Source of the DNA: Malus domestica
Lineage: Eukaryota > Streptophyta > Magnoliopsida > Rosales > Rosaceae
DNA: 64,000 nt
Reading direction: 5' to 3'
Assembly (NCBI RefSeq): GCF_042453785.1
Contig: NC_091674.1
Location: forward strand, 29,957,501 to 30,021,500
Below, piece after piece: positions 1 through 13,004 of this stretch (the first letter of the stretch is position 1; each line of letters starts with the position of its first letter). A program made the position numbers and the translations under genes. The notes beneath the pieces were generated by a model. The model was not told the DNA's origin. It did not search any database and worked only from the letters and a program-made list of their open reading frames with translations.

Positions 1-410
1 TACTTGATGCAAGAGTCTTGTAAAAACGACGTGTGGTAGTCGTATCTTTTCAAAATTTGATTTTCTTGTTTCAGAACGTTACAGCTTAACTAATCTTGAG
101 ATGTTAAATCTACATCCATTCGTGGTATACACAAAACGTCGTCGAGCAACGAAATACATCAGAATTTTGTCTATATGCTCAAAGCCTTTCTGTTTCTATG
201 TAGGAGTTTTACTCCCTTGCTTCCAACGCAGTCGTCTTTGAAGTAATTGGAACCATCTTACGCTCCGAGTCGCAGATAATCATTCACATATTTAGACAGA
301 AGCCACCAGGTAGGACTGCAAGACTAATTCTTACAAGCATCCCATGTTTTGCCGTCGTCAACAGTTCTTGCTCATGCTCGAAACTGATCATGTTCAAATG
401 CGCGAAGGTT
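1..410. other. 3' flank of the CRM gene
   Basis: No coding exon is visible left of the CRM gene's stop codon (minus strand, 411-413). The stretch is AT-rich and probably holds the 3' UTR and downstream flank of that gene. Small open frames here lack family similarity and I do not call them. Confidence 0.5.
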
Positions 411-3400
411 TTATTCTTCGTTTTCCCAATCAGAATCTTCACCATTGCCATCTGAATCCACGTATGAATCTTCATCTTCATCCTCACCTTCGTCCTCGCT
501 CTGCAGATAAGAACCAAACATTTTACTCTCATTGCTTGATAAGGAAATAGTTAAGGAAAGCCAAAATCTGTCTAGAAGAGGCATGCTGAGAATTTAAACT
601 CCCATGTTTCGCCCTCTAAACCGGCCACAGAACTATATAAACAATCTGGTTGGAGATCAGGATTCAGGACCACTTGATGGTAAATAGATGGCAATGAGAA
701 ACAGTATATCTCACTTGGACTAATTCCGAGGCACGATGAATCTGCTCGGGATCTCTCGAGCTCCAGGAACTATCATCAACATCATCTTCAGAAATACCCT
801 GTTCACAATCAACAAAGCTATGGTCATAGGCATGAGCAAACACCCATACAAAAAACACAAAAATGTATCATGCATATTATTGGAGAAACGATAACTGTAA
901 TAGCAACAACCAAGTTGGCCGCGTGGGAGGGGGGCATACGCTTGGATCGCACAGTGAACAATGAAGATGAACAAACATATAGTGGTCAATGATTTTATCA
1001 ACAGTGCTTCAGATATGTGTTGAAACGAGAAAATATAACTTACAACTTGAGATTTCATTTGTTCTATGTTCTTCTCCAGTTCAGATATGTGCTGACTGAG
1101 AGCCTGCATGGGACATATGAGATCTAGTGTGAGGTGAAGGACATCAACGAGAGAGAAATATCAGCGGAAATGTATTTCAACAAAAAATTGGGAAAAAAAA
1201 ATAGTAACCTCATGGCGTTGCATGGCCACTGAGCGTTTTAATGCTTTAGCCTTAGTTAGAAGGTTCCTCGGCCTCAAGGTAATGGGTCGCCGATAATTCT
1301 TTCCACGATAGTAAATGAGAGCATATCCCTTTGGAACTCTTTCTATTGCCACAAGTATACCACCACTCTCATATTCCAATAACCTAGCTGTATCTTCAAC
1401 AAAAGCAAGAGTCTTTTGCTTGCTTATTAATTTCACTAGTTCTCTGTGCTTCCAATGCAAATGCATGTTTTCAACGACACCATCAAAGACACCACGTATA
1501 CCTGGTACAATATGTAATAAAGGCCATCAGTGTTTCAGCTAAATATTTTATCTTCACCTCAAAAATTAGAAGATTACTTACCCAGAGGCAAGTATGCTTT
1601 CATTCTCAAACCAACCCTACGAAACATAACCCGTTCCTCATCAGTGATTGTTTCCTGATCATAATCAGGACCCGCAGGAAGCATTAACGATTCTATCTTG
1701 GATAGCAGTTTCTCTGCTCTTAGCTTTTTGGCTTGGGCCTGTCAATGAATTCAGAATCTCAAACTAAGGTATATATGAATCTACATATATCCTTTCTTCC
1801 GCAACTAAGTTATGTCTAATGAAAGTTAATGATATATTTTGGATAAAAACATGTTGCAAAAAGGTACCACTCTAGTACCTGGATTTTTTTCATTAAGTCG
1901 AGTCAATTCCAAAACTACTGTATTCACAAGGAGTGAGAACAAGACCCTCACAGGCTCATCCACTAATAGAAAGATATAGAAAAAACTTACAACACCTAGT
2001 TTATGCTCAATTCGTCTGACAAGCTTAGCATTCTTAGCTCTTGAATCTTCTTCAATCATCTTTTCCCGTTCTTCAGCAGATATTTCTCTTCCCCAACGAG
2101 CTTGAGCCTCATAAAACTCAGCCAAAGTCCCTGCAAGTGCCTGTCCTTCCACTGCACCTGAAGAAGCCGCATCTATTGCTTTAATCCGCACTTTCTCTTC
2201 AACATCTTGGACTTGTTTCGTCAGCTCCTGTCTTTCAGACAGAGCAGCAGCCACACTTGTTGGGACAAAATCCTTCCCACGGTAAATGACAATGTAATAT
2301 TTGTTTCTGAGCAGTAAAACACCACCTGTTAAATTCTGCAAAATTGAAGGAGCTTTAAATCAGTACACTTTTGGTATTATTCCATAGGTAACAATCAGAA
2401 AAAAATTACAAAAACAAACCTTAAAACTAATTGATAAAAAGAGAAAACCAAATATGCTGAGTGCCTCTTCAACCTTAGATTTGGTAGAAAATGCAAGGCA
2501 GAGGCGCATAACGGCAAACTCATTAACAAGTATTAACAGATTTAGCCAGGTTCCTTAATTAGAAGGATGGTGTTTCTCGTTTTGGCCTTTAAAAAATAAT
2601 AATAATGCAGACTAAGGTTGAGAAATTTTTAGCAGGAAGAACTAGAAGTGCCCTAATGGACATGAACGAAAGGTAAACAGTCACACAAAAAACACAAGGT
2701 TTGATGGTAATGTAGGATAAGAGACAATGTAGGACAGACCTTTATCTCCTCAGCCATCAACTTGTTGTTTGTATTCTGGATACCTCGTTTGACAGCAATC
2801 TTTGCAACAGAGCTTTTCTCCCAAAGTTTAATAATAGCCAATGCCAACCCTTGATGGTTTCTATTTCTCCCTTCATCAAGAAATTAATAATGAAGTGTTA
2901 TGTCAAATACTGACACGGAAAACTGAAGAAAGGTACATAGAAGAAGATTTCTACCAAGGGCAAAATGACAAGGAAGCGATTTGGCAAGCTTCCGTAAAGT
3001 AGTAATCTCTGCATTAGTCAGCCTCGACCGCATCCCAGTAGGGAGAAGCCTGAAAGGAGTTTTGTAACCAGGGATTGTTTTGGGAAGCAAATCAGCATCA
3101 ACAGGAAGTACTCCAGTACCCCACCACTCGACAAAACGAGGACCTAAATCATCCAAGAGGCTGTGAAACTCAGCTTCCTCCTCCGTCATGTTATGAACAC
3201 GCTCTGGGATTTTCAATGCTTGCTCAGTCTTATCTGGACCTGAAGTTGCTTCATTGCCACTTCTCATCTCCGATGTTTCAGGTGACGATATCTCTGGGAT
3301 AAAAAGACCACTCCTTTCCCCATCAACAGTTTGGGATTGAGAAGGTCCTTTGTAGTTACTCCCTCGGTACACAACCATAACACTTCCTGACCGCCACAAA

Positions 3401-4466
3401 ACTAACCCTCCCATTCGACGCTGACCAATCACTACAAGCAGTCAGTTACATTACGAAAGTAAAATGCTTCTACATGTTCATTTCTAAACTATACACATAC
3501 AATTCTAAGTTGCATTCAGCGAGTGTTATAATTTATACTCAACACACTTATATACAAATGAAATATTGATCATATAACACCAAAATCCGAAAATTCGAGA
3601 ACTTCACAAACCTCAACAATCTCGTGGGCTGTCTTCATATCCAATGCCAGCACCTCATGGAACTTGAGCCTCACCAGCTCCGTCTTCCGCCACATATCGT
3701 GAATCTTCTCTAGCACCGCCTGCGTGATCCCGGCCTTCGGCACACTAATCCTTTCCCTAAGCACCATCCCCATTCTCCTCAGCCGCTTCAGTTCCTCGTC
3801 CTCAATCGTCAATTCCGCCAACGACGGTGCTTTCCCTCTCCTCTTCCTCAATCCCTTCACCTCCTCCTTGTCACTCACCTCCTCCTCTTTCTCCCACGGC
3901 AATGCCACCTCATCACCGCTCTTCTCCTCCTCTAATACATAATCCGGCCGGACCCACTCCCGCTGCAACAAATCCCCGAGCTTCTCCTCTCCGCTTGCCG
4001 CCGGCACTGGATCCTGACCGTCCAATCCAATACCATCATCTTGCTCCTCATCGTCCGACCCCAACCCCAAGTTCCGCAACCGAAGCACGATTCTCTCAAT
4101 CGCGCTCTGGCCTTTATCCTTGTCGAAGTACCGAGTCGTATCCGCCTTGCCATCTTGCTCTCGCCCATGCGACTCGCTGACCTTATCGTTCACTTTCTGG
4201 CGGGGCAATTCGGTGGGAGAGCTACGATTGGGCCACTTGTTGAGCCAGGGAGCGGAGGAGGCGGGTCTGGATTTGTGCTGCGGGGGTTTGGCGTTCGCAC
4301 TTCCACCGTGCTCGGTGGTTCTGACGGTGGAGGAGAATGTTTTGACGATGCGAAATGACGGTTTTGGGGCCGAGAACAGGAGTCTGAGGGAGGAGGGCGA
4401 GTGAGAGGTGAGTGGGAGTGAGCTCCTGAGTGGCATTTCGGAAATTTTCGCGGTTGTGAAGGCCAT
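411..4466 (-). CDS. CRM-domain organelle RNA-splicing factor (CFM3/EMB1865 type), 9 exons
   Basis: Likely a chloroplast (possibly also mitochondrial) group II intron splicing factor of the CRS1/YhbY family. Inferred coding exons on the complement: 3612-4466, 2955-3420, 2740-2870, 1991-2335, 1582-1738, 1209-1501, 1044-1103, 715-798 and 411-500. They total 2481 nt, giving 826 aa. The start at 4466 gives a Ser/Arg-rich, acid-poor N terminus like a transit peptide, then the WLNKWP motif seen in this group. Three CRM domains follow. Each ends in a Gly-Gly turn and a YRG motif ([29 protein letters not shown]), and domain 2 carries the GxxRN-like loop split across exons 2 and 3 ([10 protein letters not shown]). 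The C terminus is a run of Asp and Glu. CRM proteins bind intron RNA. Gene order beside the synaptotagmin-like gene favours the Arabidopsis EMB1865 orthologue (At3g18390) over CFM3A/B, but sequence alone does not decide. The last three short exons are the least certain. Confidence 0.9.
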
Positions 4467-4657
4467 TTCTGGTGAATATTGAATTAAATAGTGAGCTTAC
4501 TGCAGCTGCTGACGGCGGTGCGCTGTCATTGTCTGGCTGGTCGGAACTCGGAAAGCGGTGGAGCGACGGGAGGCTGGAGACGAAGACTCTGCGTGTAGTT
4601 TTGGAGGGAGACGATAAGATTTTTTTCTGGGAAAATTTCGTATACATCTGTTTCTTG

Positions 4658-4671
4658 TATATATATATATA
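4658..4671. repeat. short (TA)n microsatellite
   Basis: About seven TA dinucleotides lie roughly 200 bp upstream of the CRM gene's start codon, probably in its 5' UTR or promoter. Plain simple repeat. Confidence 0.7.
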
Positions 4672-4867
4672 TGGAATCTTATCGAGGGCACATCTGTAAT
4701 TTTGTCGGCAGAGAGCTCTTATTCTTGCACTGGTACGGAAATTCTCGAGCCCTTTCATAGATGACATATGGTGCTGAATTTAATCGTTTCGAGCGTATTA
4801 ATGAATTACATATATTACTGAATTTAACTGTTAAATTTAGATAAGGGAATCGATATAAGCTACTTAT

Positions 4868-5053
4868 GGGAAAGGATTCTCTTCGGATCATTTCCATCAA
4901 GGTACACGATCTGGATATTTGAAATTTGATTCAACAGTTAAAATTATTATAACTTTTTAAAGTGGTGTTTATAGTTGTTGGATCAAATTTTAAAAACCCG
5001 AATTGTGTGCCTTGGTGGACTTGATTGAAAGGATCCGGAGAGGATCCTTTCCC
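4868..5053. mobile_element. Mutator-type MITE, 186 bp, with 8-9 bp target duplication
   Basis: The ends are inverted copies of GGGAAAGGAT(C/T)CTC. The element is flanked by direct repeats CTACTTAT (4860-4867 and 5054-5061), and the following G can extend the match to 9 bp. A terminal repeat, a non-coding AT-rich middle and an 8-9 bp duplication fit a MULE-derived MITE; hAT is the alternative. The core containing AATTGTGTGCCTT recurs, diverged, at about 26175-26265. It lies between the CRM gene's 5' end and the 3' end of the C2 gene. Confidence 0.7.
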
Positions 5054-5143
5054 CTACTTATGAAGTAGTGATGCATAATAGAAGCTCCCATTTCAGATTC
5101 TTGATTGATTTCAGCAACTAAACAAAACTGTTATTATTCGCAC

Positions 5144-5365
5144 GAACCAGGATTCTCTCCTGAGCATTCCCTAGGGATCCTAGGGATCCCGCAATCTTAT
5201 CCGTTCATTTTATATTGTGCGGTCAGTTTTCGTTAGGTACTATTCATATTTGAATTTTAAAATTTAAATTTTAAATGATTTCTGACCGCACGATACATGA
5301 TAAACGGATAAGATTGCGGGATCCCTAGGATCCCTAAGGAAATGCTCAGGAGAGAATCCTGATTG
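5144..5365. mobile_element. Mutator-type fold-back MITE, 222 bp, with 10-bp target duplication
   Basis: Long, nearly perfect inverted arms (about 85 bp each) read CAGGATTCTCTCCTGAGCAT at both ends. They meet around an AT-rich centre that begins GTCAGTTTTCGTTA. Direct repeats TTATTCGCAC flank it (5134-5143 and 5366-5375). The long arms and 9-11 bp duplication indicate a Mutator-like MITE. The same centre is found in the element at 37379-37592 and in part at about 51870-51990. The near identity of the arms suggests a fairly young copy. Confidence 0.8.
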
Positions 5366-5429
5366 TTATTCGCACTTCGCAAATGTCATATGCACTCTAA
5401 ATTAAATGTGGTTGTGAAACAAGGCTTTT

Positions 5430-5575
5430 TTTATAGAAAACTACTTTGTGTTTTAATGATAAGAACAAAATAAAAGGTAAAATGAATAGTATCAGAATTG
5501 ACTTTTTAATGTGAAAATATGATTTTTTGTTAAAATAAACAGTACCGAAAACTTTTCATTAAAATTCCCTTCTGT
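5430..5575. mobile_element. small dispersed MITE-like repeat, copy 1
   Basis: This stretch is closely similar to 61130-61275: both read through GATAAG-ACAAAATAAA-GGTAAA-TGAATA and end in TTTTCATTAAAATTC or TTTTCGTTAAAATTC. The outer ends are roughly inverted (GAAAACT versus AGCTTTTCG). It is non-coding. I infer a small DNA transposon relic; no clear target duplication was found. Confidence 0.5.
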
Positions 5576-5953
5576 TTTTTTAACAAGGTGCGATGTGCAT
5601 GGTCAAATATTCAATACGGATCTGATTGGAATGAGAATTCAGAAAAGAACACAAAACTATAAAATTAAAACTTAAATATAAAAGATGCGTTTATTTCTCT
5701 TGTCACGTACAAGTATAATGTAATACATGAAAGTCAAAGCTAAATACTTGAACATTTGACTTGAATTGCTGCAGAAAAACTGGTCAAGTATCAACGAGCT
5801 TACACAATTACACAGCATGAAGATGGACGTGAACTGTTAGAACTTCATGTACATACTCTTATCTGCAGACGTACTCCTGTTAATTAACTGAAATTACTTA
5901 CACACCGGAAAATATAACCATGTCAACAGAACTCGAAACCGAAAACAAACGGC

Positions 5954-8900
5954 TCAGGTTCCGGAAAATCTTCTGCTGATGGAAGGAGATGAGTTCAGGA
6001 TTTCCTGACCAAGCTCCTTTATCTTGTTAAGAAGTAGTGCTTGCTCGGTCTCAAGTTGAACCATGTACTCTTCTTGTGTATCCTCTAGGGCTTCTAGCTC
6101 ACACATAGCCGTTGCGAGCCCTTCAATATTTCCGTCCTTGATTAGAGACTGAAACTTCATCATCGTTTGCTTCATCTGACCAAACTCATTGCAAATCGCG
6201 TGTCAGAAAGGAATTGAACTCGTTGGAAACATTGTTCGTAGGTACAATGCTAACAATGTGGCTCAAGGCGAAAAACTAGTAACGAAAAACGAGTCTGCTC
6301 ACCTCACTGGAAATTTTGTGTGCTTTGTTTATGGATGGTTCAGAATCCAAACTTGCTCTTTTCTCCAACTCCGGGACTCTTCGTGTGACCTGAACATGGA
6401 TTTCCCCACTTCTCACATTCTGAAGAGGGATCCACTTGTCTGCCATCTGATTCGGAGGCAATCTCTGATATTCCACAACGCAATCACCTATACTTGATGC
6501 CCGTAATAAGGCATTGTAGTCTTTCACATGCAAGAGTAGGGGGCTGCCGTCATCAGGAAATTCCAAGGTTTGATTCCACTGGGGATTCAGAGTTTTGTAC
6601 ATAACCTGCAATCCAAGACATCGAAGTAATAAGAGATCAAAAGCAAAGTAATGACGAAAAAAATGACAATTGCTACAATATTTGAACATAAATGTGACTG
6701 CTCAAACCTTTGTTTGTTTCTTCAAGTTCCCGTATTCAACCCTCACATATGGATCACTTGTCCCTCTCATATCAGCAGCAATAAGGTCTTTTGCTTCGAT
6801 GAGAACAAGTTCAACCCAACCATTACCTGAACCCGTAGCCGAACCCTGAATGTTCCAACAAGGGGAAAGGAGGAACAAAGTTACAAAACCATATTAAACA
6901 ACACACACTAAGAGCAGAATGATTCCCGCGCATATGACCAAGCAGACTGAAAAAAGATTCCATACCCTGGACCCGTCATAGCCTTCAACTCTGACTGCTT
7001 CTATTTGAAGCCTTAGTTCTCCGGAATTCACTTTTTCTAGAGGGATCCACACATCCCTGACTGACCCTTCGACCAGTCCCTCTAAATTAACTCGTGCGCT
7101 GCCAATGTTGTCATCGCCAAATGTGTCTTCGTTGAAGCATTTTATCATCAGGTATTCACCTTCTCCAATCTCATCAAATTCAAACTTCTGATTCCAGACG
7201 GGATTTAAATCATGAGCAGTCCTTGTTCTCTGGAGAATCTGGAAAGAAGGTTACGGCAACATAGGGTGTTTATAATGTTAGTTTCTGCAATATAGACTTT
7301 AATTTACACATGAGAGGAAATTATTAAGGGAGGAAAAAAAAATCTACCTTTCCATATTGCAATTTAACATATGGATCGCACTTTCCAGATCTGTCTTTCG
7401 AAACAAGATCTTTTCCTTCCATAACAGTTACGTTAACTTTCCTTCCAGTTTTTGGTAGAAAATTTGATGACCCAAAAAGTGATCTTCGTGAGGTAAGAAG
7501 AGAGCTGTCTACGTGTGAACCATCAGAGAATTGCCATTCTTTTAGGACAAGCTTCACCGTCAACTACATGATGCATTGAGAAAAAACATATGTTAAATTA
7601 AATAAAAATAAGGGATATATAAATCAGTCATAAACCTTAAAATCTGTTACCTCCCCCGAATTGACCCCCTCAAATGGAACAACGAATTCAACTTCTTTTC
7701 CACAAAACTCAGCGTGTTTTGCTATCACGCCAGAGTCGGGTCCTATTGCATAGTATATCGTTGAATCATCCTCAACATACTTCACCTATTCAAGGGAAAA
7801 AAAATTCAACTTAGTTGACACTCAACAAGTTGATGATAACTTATGTGCAGAGAATATATACTACCATGTGTTTCTGGTCAGAAACAAAGAAGAAAATAAA
7901 AACTCTGTATCATATGGTGATCATGACTATCATTTCAAAAGATTAAATTTTGCAACGTAAAAATAGTACCTTAATTTCACAACTCGCCAGATAGTCATAC
8001 TTCACATTGTCTGGCGTACACTCATAAAGATTAAATCGAAGATTTCCTGTTTCGTCGTGCAACACCATATTAAACTTCGAATTCCAGCTAGGGTTTGAAC
8101 CCAACTTCACACCTGTTTTTCTAGTTAACTCTTCAAGTTCAACCTCCACAAATGTCTGTAGATCTTTATCGACAAACTGCTCATCTGAACTTCTATCAAA
8201 CTGCTTTCTGGACGGGCTTCCTTTCAAACCATTCCTAGAAACTTTGCTTGCAGAAATGACTGTCACGTATATAATGCCTCCAACGGCCTTTTTCACTAGG
8301 TTTACAGTTGGCATAGTGTAACAACGGCGGCGAGGCTCAACCATTGTCTTAACTAGCGTGTCAGTCAAAATTTTAACCTATAGAGAAATCAATATTTATT
8401 ATTTATCAAATTATCAAGCTTTGCTTGGAATGTAGCTAGATTTATGGCCGTATGTTGTTTACAGCAACACTAATTTATGAACATACTACAGTATTTTAAA
8501 GAGAAATGTACGATTAAAATGGTCCCTGTCAAGAATTAAGTCAGCAAAACATAATGCAGTACAAAATAACTTTCAGGGTTGGGAGTCAAACCAGCCAAGA
8601 AGAAACACCGGGAAGCTCTGTAGCAGGCAGTGCTTGGCTTCCGCCACTTCCAAAGGCAATTCCTATCCTCACTTCAGGAACTGACAGAAATGAGTACAAA
8701 ATCGCTTTCCCGTTCAAGACCGGCATCAGGAGAAGCTGCAATAAAAAGGCAATTTAGTGAATATAGCTACCAAAAAATGATAATTGCACAGCTTCTAATT
8801 TCTTTTGATAGAATCCTTTCAAAGCTGAACTGTATGAGAAAAATGGAAAAAGAAGCGACTTTACATACATCGCCTTTGATGTGGAGACTATTTATAACAA

Positions 8901-10903
8901 TCCGTGCCGTCCCCATAAGTGGCTTGGCAAGCTTTGCTTGCAACAAAATACTCATATCATTTGTATCCCAGTCAAAACCCAAATGCATGATCCGCTGCCA
9001 AAATGAACAGAGACCATGTATATGAAGATGTCAGGAATTTAGTAGCCAAACATATGAGCCACCGAGAAAAAGTAAAACAATATACTTTAAGATAACACTA
9101 CAAAAGAATCGTAATAAAGTTTGAAAACAGTAAAATATATAGAAACCAAACCTGATCACCTGAAGTTGACCAACGAGTCCCATGAAGACCCAAGCTAGGC
9201 GGGGATGAACCTAGTGAAAACTCCAGCAATTCAACTTTTTCCTGCATAAAAAACAGTTACTTTTTAATTACTTATCAGATACACAATACGGTCAGGATGA
9301 ATTCAAGGGTTCAAATTGTTATGAACAAACAAAAGGCAGAGATCACTTACTATAAGCCTTGATTTTCTGTGCTTCAACCGTTTCTGCATAAACAAAACTT
9401 ACACAACTTAGCATGATCCATTCACAAAACTTGTGTTCGTGAATGTTTAACGGACCGACTGAGACATCCTACCGAAATCAGAAAATGGCAACGATAATCA
9501 CCAGAACTTCTTTCAGCATTATAAGCATTCAGGTAGTGGATTCAAAAGTAATTTAGGAAAATCGACAATCAACGAGTATCTGAAATTTTAAGATGATTTT
9601 TCTTGCAATATAAGAAAGCCACTGGACGGCCAAGGATGACATGGTCACAGAATGCAGGTGGAAGACTTAACTTGTTAACCTCGTACAGAAAAATTAACAT
9701 AACCGGCTGATACACAAGGACACATTCTCACCTCAACAATGGACGAAAACCTTATTGAGAGCTTCGGGTTCATATAGTTGGGCCATACTTCCATCACCAG
9801 CTTATTCAGCCATTCGCAGTGCTCCAGTGGAGTCGTAGACTATATAAACAACCACAAAGCGAAAATTCAGCATCGATAAAGCTCAAATGTCATACAAGTC
9901 AAGGAAAATTCCAGAACAAATATGGTACCGAGGTGTTCAATATGACTCTCTTCCATTGCTTGTTCAGGTCTTCAACAAGTATCCGACGCTGATCGTTCCC
10001 GTACTGCAGACAGAATTAGTGACAACTTATGTTACACCTAGTATGATTTCGATCGTTGTGATCCTTAAAGATTGTGAAATGCAACACAACAGGAACAGTT
10101 GCTAAGTCAGTAGATAAACACAACCAATGAACAAACGAAAACCGAAGATTATATTAAACACCATGTTCTGAACAATTGACCAGTAAATTCTTCTTCCACT
10201 TAACACTTACACTACGTTTGGATGATGAAAATAAACTTAGAATTTGAATTAAAATCAGAATTTATAATTGACATGCACAAATTCCTTGTTTGGATTCATA
10301 AACATAGAAATTTAGAATTTCCATGTGGAAAAACAACTTGGAATTTGGGACCTCCAATTCCCAAGTTTAAATTCCATGTAAATAGATGTCATTTCCCAAT
10401 TTCTATAATTGAGAGTTTAAAAATAACAAATTCCGAATTTAATTCCATTGTTCTTTTAGATTAACCAAACAAGAAAATTCACAAATTCTAGAAAATAAAA
10501 TCCATCATTTCAATTTCCGCCATTTTAAAATTCCGAAGTAATCTTCATCCAAACATAGTGTTATGTAACCTACAAATATACATCATCCAGAATCCGCAGT
10601 ATTCCGCTGTCCGTAGTTTAGATGAATTTAGTGTAGAATATCGCTCTCGAATCGAAAAATCTAGAAATACATAACACAATTACAAAACGAAGCAATTTTT
10701 ACCTGTAGGGTTGCCCAGACAGCAACAGCAAGTGGAACCCAATTGGAGAAGGAGAAAACCCATCTCTCAAAAGCCCAGGCAAACAAAACCAGAGGTAACA
10801 AAAATGGAAGAAAAGGCTTCTCTGCCATCACATGGTTGAAGAACTCCACTGCATCCTCAAAGCTCAACCTTCTCCCTTTCCTTCTATTCATCTGAGCAGG
10901 CAT
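5954..10903 (-). CDS. synaptotagmin-like SMP/C2-domain membrane-tethering protein (NTMC2 type 3), 14 exons
   Basis: Probably an ER-anchored lipid-transfer and tethering protein at membrane contact sites. Coding exons on the complement: 10703-10903, 9929-10003, 9732-9839, 9351-9383, 9152-9241, 8869-8994, 8592-8735, 7970-8377, 7651-7785, 7348-7563, 6966-7238, 6708-6845, 6303-6605 and 5954-6175. They total 2472 nt, giving 823 aa. Residues about 30-66 are a hydrophobic hairpin (KPFLPFLLPLVLFAWAFERW). Residues about 95-255 form an SMP domain. C2 domains lie near 290-400, 475-590 and 612-710. The second and third keep calcium-type aspartates (SKDRSGKCDPYVK, AADMRGTSDPYV); the first does not show them. 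A coiled coil (EALEDTQEEYMVQLE) precedes the end. The start at 10903 is the Met of MPAQMNRRKG; an in-frame Met 18 codons upstream is less likely. It matches Arabidopsis At3g18370 (NTMC2T3/SYTF) in order and length. Confidence 0.92.
10210..10560. mobile_element. CACTA-ended or Tourist-like MITE, 351 bp, in intron 1 of the C2 gene
   Basis: Terminal inverted repeats CACTACGTTTGGATGA and CACTATGTTTGGATGA (15 of 16 match) are flanked by TTA on both sides (10207-10209, 10561-10563). CACTA termini plus a 3-bp duplication fit a miniature CACTA element. TTA also fits Tourist/Harbinger, so the superfamily is open. It has no coding capacity and sits wholly in the first intron, so it should be removed by splicing. 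Confidence 0.75.
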
Positions 10904-10957
10904 CTCAGTAAACCAACTTTCACACTTCACTTTTCCCCTAAATATATTCAAACACAT

Positions 10958-10981
10958 ATATATATATATATATATATATAG
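10958..10981. repeat. (TA)n microsatellite upstream of the C2 gene
   Basis: About eleven TA repeats lie some 55 bp upstream of the chosen start codon of the C2 gene, in its probable 5' UTR. Length is likely polymorphic. Confidence 0.8.
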
Positions 10982-12422
10982 TTAATTATATTGACTAGAA
11001 TCTCCAAAGGTTCATGCTTTATTGAGGAACCAAAAAAACCCAGAAACAAAAAACAAATTCTTAGTTTTTAGGTGTGAGGTGAGGATTGGAGTTTTTGGAA
11101 TTTATTTTGTAGGGAGATTTGAGAAATATTTATGAGATACTTTCCCAGTTGAAGAAGCTTTGCTTTTTTTTTTTGAACGAGCCAGTTGAAGAAGCCTTAG
11201 ACGGTGAAAGAATCTGAGAGAGAAATCAGAAGCAGTTGGCTGCTTTGGCTTTCCACTTTTGTAGAGAGGGAAACAGGAGAGAGAAGTCAAGCGAAAGAGA
11301 CGGGGAAGAGAAAATGAAAATGACACATTTTGTTGTTCTTTCCATAATTCGTTAACTACTATGAAAAGTGCTTCTGGTCCCCGTTTAAGCACTTATCTAT
11401 GTGCGCCCTACAGAAACCCTTCTTTTAGTTTTTTTTTTTTTTTTTTTTGCAAAGACCCTTCTTTTAGTATTTGTCGTCTGATGATGGTGGAGGAATCGTG
11501 TGCTTTTCGGTGGAATCCATCCGACGGCTGAGGATCGGCTGTGGGCGTATGTGATGTCAGAATTTGTTAGCCAGTGAACGTTGAAGCCGGACCAGTCCCA
11601 TTAAGATCATCTCCAATCGACCCGATCAAAGGTTCATAGGGTTAAAAATAGTTCGGAATGATATGAAAACCGTCTTCAATCGAGGATCAAATCAAAGGGC
11701 TTATGGGCCCTACCGGGCCAAAACCACCAAATTAGGCCAGCAGATTGGCTATTTCCAGCTAGCTCTAGCCATCCAATGCTCGAATGTCAAGTTTCACATT
11801 TTGCCAGCCCTCCAACGCCAGAATGTCAAACTTGACATTGTGCTAGCCCTCTAGCTCAGCCCATTTGAATGCCAACGTCTACCTGGTGTCAGCATGATGT
11901 TAACTAGTTGGAATTTGATTTTTTTTTTTGACGAATTTAAAAAAAAATATTCTAATTTTTTTTTCCTATAAATACCTAAGTCATTCATACACCATTTTTC
12001 ACATACTTTTCACCATTTCATACTATCTTACCTCATTTTATTTCAATTTTTCACATTCTATTCTATTACCTCTTCCAATAATCTCTTCTTTAATTTTTTT
12101 TCAATAATTTTCAAACGGCCACATCTGTAATGAAAGGAAAGACTTAGACCCGAAAATAAGATGAAGTTCTTTGCAGGGCTTATAGATGGGTCTCGGAAGA
12201 TAGTGTCAAGGGTAGTTCTCAAACAAGTGAAGGTGTTTGGACTCGTACGTCCAAAAAGTATTATGAGTTCTACGAATGCACCACTCCACCAAATCCCCGA
12301 AATCACGAGAGTTGTTCTTCAAGATGGAAAACAACACAATCTCCACCCTAGTACTACTTGGGGGAGTTATTGAAACTTAAACAACATTAAACAAAACATT
12401 TAACAACATAAAACTTAAACGC

Positions 12423-12807
12423 CTACTCCATTGTTCTTTTGGTCCAAAGATGTGCAACAAAATACTGTTGTAGGTACTTGTTTGTGGCACGCAAACGTAT
12501 CATCCTATGACGCCTCATGTACTCCTTTAAAAAGATATTACCAGTTCTTAGATCCAAAGGCAAATAAGATCCCTCATATATTTTCGCATTAGCTGGGGAG
12601 GCATAGGCCAGCATTCGGAGTGTAATAGTAACCTTTTGATAAGGTGAGAAACCCGGGCAGCCTGCTATATCCATCATATGTCGAAAGTATAGATTGATAT
12701 GTGTGGACACCATGAAGTAAACGCTCAAAGACATGACGCATCATCTGAAAACGACGTCTGAAATCCTCTTCTGTGTACACCGAGTTGGAGTTGAAGTAGT
12801 TATTCAT
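12423..12807 (-). pseudogene. ALP1/HARBI1-like transposase fragment
   Basis: Two overlapping minus-strand frames carry the N-terminal part of a Harbinger-type nuclease/ALP1-like protein. One has NNYFNSNSVYTEEDFRRRF and FERLLHGV (12589-12807). The other continues with SPYQKVTITLRMLAYASPAN (12423-12734), so at least one frameshift separates them. No catalytic DDE region is present, so the fragment is non-functional. It is a plain DNA-transposon relic inside the element at 11605-13523. Confidence 0.7.
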
Positions 12808-13004
12808 CAGAATCTCATGCGCGATCTCTCTATTTCGCGGTCTGTAAGAGTGACCACCAACAAAGCCACCCCATTAAGGTTGTTTTTTTGTTTCCTCACA
12901 TGCCATGACCCCAGTTATTGCTACCATATATGTTGTGTTGCACCATGTTTCATCTTCTTCATCGGATTCCTCATCGTCTCGTCTCATCTGCGCCCATTTA
13001 TCTT

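Noticed and set aside
3724-4404. Several plus-strand frames opposite CRM exon 1
   Set aside because: They are shadows of the real minus-strand exon, made open by its Ser/Pro/Glu-rich codons.
12161-12373. Plus-strand 70-aa frame in the Harbinger-like element
   Set aside because: It lies opposite transposon sequence and shows no domain.
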